Shown piece by piece: positions 57,147 to 64,000 of a DNA stretch of 64,000 bases (the first letter of the stretch is position 1; each line of letters begins with the position of its first letter). The position numbers and the translations under genes were made by a program. The notes below the pieces were generated by a model. The model saw only the letters and a program-made list of their open reading frames with translations. It searched no databases and had not been told where the DNA came from. Source of the stretch: Trigonopsis variabilis (taxonomy: Eukaryota; Ascomycota; Trigonopsidomycetes; Trigonopsidales; Trigonopsidaceae); NCBI GenBank assembly GCA_003707065.3, contig PPXM03000001.1:1054001-1118000 (forward strand), written 5' to 3'.

Positions 57147-57354
57147 CATGCATGGTAATTGTAGGATAGATATGATATGATGTCTCTACGTGTAGACTTC
57201 ATGGTGCATAATACAATGATCTCGAATAATGTAAAATAGTCAACCCGTTCAATTCTAATTATACAAAGCACCTATCCGTCGCCCAAAACGGACAGCATCT
57301 TTCCCCTTATATACAGAGAAAACCCACAACTAAGTTTCCACTCATCTCTAATAA

Positions 57355-59517
57355 TCATAAACGCCTCTTGTAGTCTGCGAAACTGAGTTTCTTGACCGGT
57401 TTAGCTGGCCTTGCATGGTCGACAACACTAGCCACTCCATCAGGTAATGAAGAGCCGGGCTTCGATTCCAATGAAGGTGATGTTATTTTGGATTCTTTGC
57501 CTACTGGGCTCGTATTATCATCCGCTCTCTTGGGCAGACTCTTAGTAGTTTCTGCAGCTGCCACTTTCTCATTTTCTAACCGTTTCGCTTTCACGGCTTC
57601 AGCATTTGCCGTCAGCCACTTCACCCTATGGACTTTATACCGACTCATGAAGTTATGCTTGAAAGGCGTAGGCTCCATATTGTTGGGATCTGGTGATGAA
57701 CGCGGTGATTTACCAGTAGATAGCTCACGTTGAGGCGTCGTAGATCTCGACTCAGAGCGAAGAGTATACCCGTTCATAAGGTCATAATGTCCGGAGGTGG
57801 GACTTTCTTCCCGTCGAGGTGACTCGTTCAGCACATTTTGCTCTTTTGAACCGGACGAACGCTTTCTTTTTTTGTTTGTGGCCTTATCTTTATCGAACAA
57901 AGCAAGCTGAGCTTGTAGCTTTCGTTCTTCTCTTGAAGAGAACTGGGGTAATCGAGACTCATAATCTTCTCTTTGGGAGAATTTGGCTGGGTTCGTAGGT
58001 GCACCACTATATAAAGAAGCACGTCGCATAATACTCAAAAGGCAGTCATTTCCAGCTCCACATGCACAATCTGCAATTTGAAGAATGTAAGATGCTGTCA
58101 GCGTTAATTCGTCTCGCTCTTGCTCAGAAAGATCTTCGAGTCCTAATCCAGATATGAGCTTCCAAACAGGATGGCCGGGCTCCCATTCCCAGCCAACAGT
58201 CAATTCACCCCCTGTTCTAATATTCTGAGTGCTAAAAGCGATAAACCTAACGTTCTCTTCATCATGATCAGTCAAGCAGACATTCACATGGACGTTTGGA
58301 CGACAGCTTCGTCGCATAAACCGAGCGTCTGATCCTCGTCGGCGGCTGTCGATATAGATCGGTAATGAAGGAATAAACATGACGTGAGGTTTCGGGCAAT
58401 GAATGATCTTGTATTGATTGATAGGATTTGTGATGTAGTCGTTCTTCAAACCCACTTCGCCAAAGAACTCCATGAGGAAGCGATCTCGCGGGATTTGGGA
58501 TTGAACAAAGACACCGTAACGAGAAACACCAGTGAATTTCGACCGAGTATGATCGGAGACGGTTTTAATCTGATACTTGGGTATATCGACATGAGCCAGA
58601 TTCTGAGAGGATAAGTGGGTGATCGAATCATCATCTTTGTGTGCGGTAGGAATACTGTGGACGTATTCAACAGCGGCTTCAGAAAGGAAGTCATAATGAT
58701 TGATAGGATAAAACTCCCATGAATGACCGCTGATGTCGGCATGTCTATCATGACTTCCTCCTCCGTCGCTATCATGGTGATCCTCGGTATCCAAAGGAGT
58801 ACTGTTTCCGGACTTATTTCCTTTCCTCTTTGTAGTAGATGAAGTGTGTTTAGTAAGGACTACCCTACCAGGATTAGGGTTTTCTGAGCTATCGTTTCGC
58901 CCGTTAGAGTTTCCTCGCCGAGGTCTAGGTTTCCTTGTTCGCCTCTTCGACGCTAGAAAATCTTTCTGAGCTTCAATTGCAGCTTCAACATCTAGTTCTC
59001 TTGGCTTGCAAGACTCACAGTAATAATCTTCAGGGATATTATCGCTTTCGATTCCCATACAGACCAGATGCTGCCAGACGTTACAAGTACCACACTGAAT
59101 AGTATAGCCGTCATCATGATCATAATGACAAATACACCGGATAACCCCAGCATCTGAAGGTACAATGTCATGGTCGTGTGAATCACTTTTCGATCCTTCT
59201 TCTGGCTCATGACTGTCATCTTCCTTTGGAGGTTGCTCTATTTCAGTCATGGTGTCATCTTTAGATTCTTTGACAACGACATCATGTCTCTGTTTTGTTT
59301 CCTCGTCTTCCTCAGCAGTCGGGCTTACCAGAGTCGTCAGGTTACTAATGGAGATAGGTCCTGAAGTAACCACAGTTGTGATAGTATGAGGGGCTCTAAA
59401 TGATTCGGGAGGGAATGTAGGAGGCAATTTTTGACCGGAAAGAGAGTCTTTTGGAGGCTCAGCCTTTATTTCTCGCTGGGTCTGTTGAATTTGACTATCT
59501 ATAGCCACATTCGACAT
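57355..59517 (-). CDS. SET3: PHD-SET protein Set3 (Set3C/Rpd3-type deacetylase complex)
   Basis: 720 residues, intronless, ATG at 59517. An acidic N-terminus, a PHD finger (C128 to C170, 'CICHYDHDDGYTIQCGTCNVW') that would read H3K4 methylation, a basic linker, and a SET fold (about 320-450). The SET active-site motifs are degenerate: 'RFMRRSCRPN' stands where active enzymes have RFINHSC, and 'ELTVGWEWE' where they have ELTYDY, so it should not methylate; the same is true of yeast Set3. The C-terminal 250 residues are Lys/Ser-rich and disordered, ending 'KKLSFADYKRRL'. Set3 tethers Hst1/Hos2 deacetylases to genes. Converges with MTR10, 208 bp apart. Confidence 0.92.
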   Translation of the reverse strand: MSNVAIDSQIQQTQREIKAEPPKDSLSGQKLPPTFPPESFRAPHTITTVVTSGPISISNLTTLVSPTAEEDEETKQRHDVVVKESKDDTMTEIEQPPKEDDSHEPEEGSKSDSHDHDIVPSDAGVIRCICHYDHDDGYTIQCGTCNVWQHLVCMGIESDNIPEDYYCESCKPRELDVEAAIEAQKDFLASKRRTRKPRPRRGNSNGRNDSSENPNPGRVVLTKHTSSTTKRKGNKSGNSTPLDTEDHHDSDGGGSHDRHADISGHSWEFYPINHYDFLSEAAVEYVHSIPTAHKDDDSITHLSSQNLAHVDIPKYQIKTVSDHTRSKFTGVSRYGVFVQSQIPRDRFLMEFFGEVGLKNDYITNPINQYKIIHCPKPHVMFIPSLPIYIDSRRRGSDARFMRRSCRPNVHVNVCLTDHDEENVRFIAFSTQNIRTGGELTVGWEWEPGHPVWKLISGLGLEDLSEQERDELTLTASYILQIADCACGAGNDCLLSIMRRASLYSGAPTNPAKFSQREDYESRLPQFSSREERKLQAQLALFDKDKATNKKRKRSSGSKEQNVLNESPRREESPTSGHYDLMNGYTLRSESRSTTPQRELSTGKSPRSSPDPNNMEPTPFKHNFMSRYKVHRVKWLTANAEAVKAKRLENEKVAAAETTKSLPKRADDNTSPVGKESKITSPSLESKPGSSLPDGVASVVDHARPAKPVKKLSFADYKRRL

Positions 59518-60304
59518 CGTTCAGGCCCTGAGAAACTTTCTAAGACATATCGCGGCAACTGTGCCTCTTCTTTGCTTGTAATAAAAGTCAACTGAGCTGA
59601 TGCTTGAGAGAAGGTAACCGTTCTAACTATACTGAAATACTATCTGTTAGCCTTATCTTATAGTCGGCCCAGCACAATCCAGAGCTTCACAGCATCATCT
59701 TAAAAGCCACAGAAGGTTATATCAACCAATATTCATAAATATGAGAAGAGTAAAAAGACTTAGCTCGTCATTAACAGACCAAGCTCTGCTTCCAAGTGGC
59801 GTGTGTTGCTGGGTCAGATTCACGGCTTCTCTCATAGTGCCGCGAATAATAGCTTACCTAGAGTAACGGAAACACCGCTATGAAAAAGGAAAAAGATAAA
59901 TGAATAAAAATACCGATAAAACGAGCTGGTTGGAGAAGGTAGGGTGGGTGTCAAAATTTCAAGTTTCCGGTAAACTGGGGACCGTACTCAGATTTACAGA
60001 GAAGATACATATGAAAAGATGCGTTGCTAGGAGACGCCTATCGTTACATCGGTCGTTCCTGGCACCAGCCGCCCCCTGTGCTTGCAAGGACTGATAACAT
60101 TAGGAGAAGGACTGGATGTGCCAGTGAATGTGGCTCAACGATGTGTAGTTCTAGAGCTGATCTACTATTATCTTTCTGTTTGCGACACCAATGGCTACTA
60201 GAGACGGCGATGTCCTCTGACGGTCATTGTTTTACGATCATGAGAATCATAAGACGATGCTTGATAAACGAAAGATACATAATTATAACCGATATAGAAA
60301 GGGA
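59518..60304. other. Tandem intergenic SET3 / PNS1
   Basis: 787 bp: SET3 promoter and PNS1 3' side. A short ACAGAGAAGA at about 59997 recalls U6 snRNA but the rest of U6 is missing. Nothing called. Confidence 0.4.
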
Positions 60305-61738
60305 TTAAACCAAGAGCTTTTCACGCACCTTAGGATAGACCTTGAGTAGCTCCTCAAACTGCTCGGGATAGCTTTGATAGTAGACCTCGGGGTTCTTAGC
60401 GAGAGCAACAAAGAATGTAGCAACGCCGCTTTTAATAGTAGAGTTTGTGATTTCAGATATTTGAGTAGCAATCAAGAAGGCAAAGGCAATGACAGGAACG
60501 GTGAAATTACCGTTTTGATTGTAACCCGGTTTAGTATAAGTAAGGTAGAGATAGGATAAGAGAGCGCTCAAATAACCGATAAAGACTGAAGCCATAGCCA
60601 AGACAGAATCGATCAAACAGTCATTAATCAAAGCGTCGACACCTCTATCTTTCATAATGCCCCAAGTAGCTTTAGCGGCTGGAAGGTAAGAGTCACCAAA
60701 CAGGGCAATATAAGAATAAGCGTAATGGTTGAAATATTGGGCCATCCAATCAATGAAGTTGATGACGAACCGCAAAATCCAAAAGACGATCATCCCGCCT
60801 ATGTTTCCTTGCTGTTGTTCATTATTCATACCGGCTTGACAGAGTTGACGAAGACATTGGATGATTGAGACGATTAGACTGCCGAAGCTAATGGACCCAA
60901 ATGACCATGTCATCGACCGAGCAAAAGCACCAAGGGCTGGGAACCGCGGCATTCCCTGATCGGACTTGGAGAAGAAATACCAAGACCCATAGACTCCAGA
61001 AATGGTACAGTGAATAACATTTTTAATGACTTCAGACGTGTAGTAGCCCGCAAACGTCAACCAGACGATCACACCGATTAGTCGAGCATGGCTGCATCCT
61101 CCGTTTTCTTGGCAGGAAGGATTATTTCCCTGAGATGGATCAAACTTCATATAGGCAGCCACGAGCGACATTGCAAACCAAGCTCCAAAGGCTCCTGCAA
61201 CGATATTACCAATAAGACTAACAACCAATGTGCTAGGATATTTGGCAGTAACGCCAATGATGGTCTTGAATACCAGGCAAGCAAAGGGAATCCTAGGAAT
61301 CCACGTATAGAACGCAAACATATATAAGCCTGTAAAGATCAAAAACACGACCCCTGCAGAATAATACCCTTCGCATATATAATAAATTGACGACGCCAAT
61401 CCCAAAACAATGTGGCTGATGGCATAAATATAGATAACCTGCTTGGTGAACGCGCGAGCCAGTAAGTAGTACAGAAAAGAAAATACCATGGACACAACGA
61501 TCACAAATGCAAACAGGCAGATTGTATTGGTATTCAGTGAAAAATCATTGCTGCTCCCATATATACTTCCTCCCTCAAACCCATGATTCTTTTGATAGGC
61601 ATTCAAGCAAACACCGCTGACGGCTACAAAGCCAAAGAAGCAAAGCCAGAAAAATATCCCAAAAATAGGATCTCGAAATTTATGCTTGATGCTAAACTTT
61701 TGGTCAAAGCTCTGTCCTGCTTCTCCTTCTTTTCCCAT
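60305..61738 (-). CDS. PNS1: Choline-transporter-like membrane protein Pns1
   Basis: 477 residues, no intron, with about ten hydrophobic helices and the CTL-family blocks 'GSWYFFSKSDQGMPRFPALG', 'NHYAYSYIALFGDSYLPAAK' and 'SGVATFFVALAKNPEVYY'. 'CSHARLIGVIVWLTFAGYY' matches the middle of yeast Pns1. Pns1 is a plasma-membrane protein whose transport substrate is not settled in yeast. The Pro-rich N-terminal tail of Pns1 (about 60 residues) is missing from the called start (61738); upstream I found no good coding exon, so it is either a true short form or has a distant first exon. The two minus-strand neighbours are spaced widely. Confidence 0.92.
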   Translation of the reverse strand: MGKEGEAGQSFDQKFSIKHKFRDPIFGIFFWLCFFGFVAVSGVCLNAYQKNHGFEGGSIYGSSNDFSLNTNTICLFAFVIVVSMVFSFLYYLLARAFTKQVIYIYAISHIVLGLASSIYYICEGYYSAGVVFLIFTGLYMFAFYTWIPRIPFACLVFKTIIGVTAKYPSTLVVSLIGNIVAGAFGAWFAMSLVAAYMKFDPSQGNNPSCQENGGCSHARLIGVIVWLTFAGYYTSEVIKNVIHCTISGVYGSWYFFSKSDQGMPRFPALGAFARSMTWSFGSISFGSLIVSIIQCLRQLCQAGMNNEQQQGNIGGMIVFWILRFVINFIDWMAQYFNHYAYSYIALFGDSYLPAAKATWGIMKDRGVDALINDCLIDSVLAMASVFIGYLSALLSYLYLTYTKPGYNQNGNFTVPVIAFAFLIATQISEITNSTIKSGVATFFVALAKNPEVYYQSYPEQFEELLKVYPKVREKLLV

Positions 61739-63013
61739 CCTTGGTCTAATTCGAACAACGCGCCCGTCCTAGTTTCCTGTCACGTATGTCTGGTTGTTGA
61801 CGGGTTAAACTTTAATACGGTCGATTCAGCCTGTTAAGCCACGCTCGATCCAAAGGGTAAATAGGATAAAGAAAAGTTTCATTAGTTAAAAGGCATCGAG
61901 GCCATTGTTGTTCACCGGATTTGGCATTCCATATTCTGACGTCACTGTCTGGGGTAACCATTTCCGTAAGTCAGACAACTTCTACTCAGAGTCGAAATTG
62001 ACCCCCTAAAAATTAAAAGTCCAGCTGTCAATCTAGCGTGAATTTTCAAGCTTGAGCGCGTGGTGTTGTTCTAGCAGGTACCCCGCCATCGTTATGTGGT
62101 TCGTACGCGAGGAAGAGAAGAGAATGGGGCCCTGGCCGCGTCTCAGTCACGCGAAACGTTACTAGTATTTCCATAGTTTCTCCCGAATGATAAATATTAG
62201 ATCTTCATAATAAATGGGGTTTATATTGTACATATTACAATATGCTGCTTTGAGTTTGAACATGTCTATTATGGTCACTAGAGACCAGAAGGTGTTTCTT
62301 ATTTCATGGAAAAGGACAGCAATGGGAAAAATACTGCGAGTCACATGGAGTTTTACGATCGATCTGGATGAATGTCGACGTCGAGAAACGACACAGGTTG
62401 TATATGCCTTTCATGAGAGAAGTAAGCGTAGATCTCTGGTAAAACCGTCCATCTATGAATAGAATAGAATGGACGCGCTTAAGTCTGTCATATATCGAAC
62501 CCGAAGGATCTCTCAAAGTGCAAGAATTGATTTGTATAGAATTAGTGTTCGTCGGTGGAGAATGACGCTGGGCCTGAGGCTGCTTCTGACTTGACTTGAT
62601 GGTTCGCTCCGATTGTCCTCATTTTCCTGTCAATCCATTGTCTGAACTCGCCTTTTCTGTTTCGCTCTGCTGGATTTTAACATTGATTTGCGCGCGATAT
62701 TACACGAAACCAAAACTAGGTAATTTTGAAATGATAATCTCAATTTAAACATAGATAAACAGATATTAAGGTACTTATAACCAATCAAATAAGTCAAGTC
62801 AAAAATTGTCTTCCACAAATCAAATGATACACTCTGTCTGATGAAACGCCGTATAGAGATAACCAGCCTGGCATCTGTCCGACCAATCCAAAGCCACCCA
62901 TGCTACTTTCCTGGTGAAGACATATCCCTTCACAATGTCCCAGGAGAACGGGATCCAAACACACAAAACACACATATACCCAATAAATATTACCACCATA
63001 AGCCACATCGATT
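61739..63013. other. Tandem intergenic PNS1 / SCH9
   Basis: 1.3 kb; PNS1 promoter and SCH9 3' UTR. AT-rich, open frames only up to 82 codons. No RNA gene or repeat recognised. Confidence 0.4.
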
Positions 63014-64000
63014 TCAGATATCGAACTTCTGCCCATGGAAAAAAGCCCCAGACTCGTAATCGGTGTCGAACTCTTCATCTTCGTCACTCTCACGAATAGG
63101 CTCAACTTCGTCCTCATCATCAGTGTCGATAACAGTGTCATCAAGCCCGCCTCTTAGGTTTCGGAAATTGTCCTCAATAGCCGAGTCATCTACATAAGTG
63201 AACCCTTTAAAGTTGGCCTGCTGAGTGGGCGATAATGGTGCGGATCCAGCCATCGATCGGTGAAAAGCACTCGTCGAAGCTTGGGTAAACTCGGGATCAA
63301 AATTTGAAGTATCAGTCTCGGATAAAAGATGAGGCTTGAAAGGAGGGACAATACGTTTGTGTAAGAGAGAGTCCCAGTCGACATCTGCAAAAAAGGGATG
63401 AGCTTTGAGCTCTCGCGCATCATCCAACGCACCTAAACGATGAGCAGGATTCCGGTTCAAAAGTCCCTTAACAAAACTTCTACCCATGGGGGACAGGGCA
63501 TCCTTGGGAAATCTGACCTTGCCAAAGGCGATGTTTTTGTACATCTGTTGCGTATCTTCGGCGAAGAAGGGACTCCAGCCACAACACATTTCAAACACTA
63601 AAACACCTAGAGACCAAAAATCAACCATTTTAGTGTAGCCTTGATCATCGAGAAGTACCTCTGGGGCCAAGTATTCTGTGGTTCCACAGAACGTATTGGT
63701 CGTTGCATTAGATGTCAGATTCGCCTTTGAAAGACCAAAATCACAAAGCGCAATATGTCCTTTGGCATCAAGCAAGATGTTTTCCGGCTTCAAGTCTCGA
63801 TATACAATGCCGTGCTGGTGTAAATGTTCCAGAGCCAGGATGAGTTCTGCAATATAGAACTTGGCTCGTTCTTCGGAGAACCGGCCTTCCTTTTGCAAGT
63901 GCCAAAAGAGCTCTCCTCCCGACATATAGTCAGTGACGAGGTAAAGGTCCGATGGAGTCTGAAAAGAAAATTTCAGGCCCACGATGAACGGTGAATCAGT
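63014..64000 (-). CDS. SCH9: AGC kinase Sch9, C-terminal part (5' end outside window)
   Basis: 328 residues, open to the window edge; the visible part begins in the kinase N-lobe ('FIVGLKFSFQTPSDLYLV'). Catalytic loop 'YRDLKPEN', 'DFGLSK', activation loop 'TNTFCGTTEYLAPE', and 'YTKMVDFWSLGVLVFEMCCG' are typical of Sch9/SckA rather than Ypk1 or PKA. The AGC tail has 'SETDTSNFDPEFTQASTSAF', a turn-type site 'APLSPTQQ' and the hydrophobic motif 'FKGFTYVDD', target of TORC1. An acidic stretch and 'FHGQKFDI' end the protein, close to the acidic C-terminus of yeast Sch9. The C2 domain and Gly loop lie beyond the window. Confidence 0.93.
   Translation of the reverse strand, partial: TDSPFIVGLKFSFQTPSDLYLVTDYMSGGELFWHLQKEGRFSEERAKFYIAELILALEHLHQHGIVYRDLKPENILLDAKGHIALCDFGLSKANLTSNATTNTFCGTTEYLAPEVLLDDQGYTKMVDFWSLGVLVFEMCCGWSPFFAEDTQQMYKNIAFGKVRFPKDALSPMGRSFVKGLLNRNPAHRLGALDDARELKAHPFFADVDWDSLLHKRIVPPFKPHLLSETDTSNFDPEFTQASTSAFHRSMAGSAPLSPTQQANFKGFTYVDDSAIEDNFRNLRGGLDDTVIDTDDEDEVEPIRESDEDEEFDTDYESGAFFHGQKFDI

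Noticed and set aside
59990-60015. ACAGAGAAGA resembling U6 snRNA
   Set aside because: The surrounding U6 sequence (GATTAGCATGG, 5' stem) is absent.

Overview
This is a stretch of ascomycete nuclear genome with 29 protein-coding genes that can be recognised, two of them cut by the window edges. The class is fungal: every gene has its best family fit among yeasts and moulds (UapA-type purine permease, Mig1/CreA finger protein, Spi1/Sed1-type wall protein, Ole1, Sch9, Set3, Erg4, Met17). CTG encodes conserved leucines (for example the Leu of the SHMT 'LIPSENF' block at 10210), so it is not a CUG-Ser yeast. The 31 spliced introns I infer are mostly tiny (25 are 33-47 nt), sit near the start codon, and have a CTRAY branch site only a few bases before the acceptor AG. 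With the retained kinesin-6 and a purine permease this suggests an early-branching yeast lineage (basal Saccharomycotina or Taphrinomycotina), but I cannot name a genus.

Layout. 1-13.7 kb: end of an MFS transporter, a 3.1 kb non-coding stretch, a xanthine/uric-acid permease, a Mig1/CreA repressor, a MOSC (mARC-like) protein on the minus strand, mitochondrial serine hydroxymethyltransferase and a small GPI-anchored wall protein; intergenic spaces are long and coding sequence is GC-rich. 14-27 kb: five consecutive minus-strand genes (5-oxoprolinase, fimbrin, DHHC palmitoyltransferase, PXA-PX sorting nexin, Ubp3-type deubiquitinase). 28.5-45 kb: OLE1, SPT16, YPT31/Rab11, CHZ1, CDC50-family flippase subunit, MET17, NSA2, ERG4, EFM4, YRB2. 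46-64 kb: kinesin-6, RRP3, RIB5, VPS36, FAU1, SME1, MTR10, SET3, PNS1 and the C-terminal part of SCH9. The right-hand part is visibly more AT-rich and more tightly packed.

The genes are mostly housekeeping and are not one pathway, though some themes recur: one-carbon/folate (SHMT, FAU1), sulfur and glutathione turnover (MET17, 5-oxoprolinase), lipid/sterol/membrane (OLE1, ERG4, CDC50 protein, palmitoyltransferase, sorting nexin), nuclear transport (YRB2, MTR10) and chromatin (SPT16, CHZ1, SET3). Divergent pairs with short shared promoters are SPT16/YPT31 (265 bp), RIB5/VPS36 (342 bp) and SME1/MTR10 (171 bp). I saw no mobile element, CRISPR array, rRNA or convincing tRNA. The points most worth a second look are the micro-intron architecture (including an exon whose only coding bases are ATG in NSA2), a spliced small ORF ending one base before the CHZ1 start, a possible alternative last exon of FAU1 that would overlap SME1, and an in-frame, stop-free 33-nt candidate intron in YRB2.
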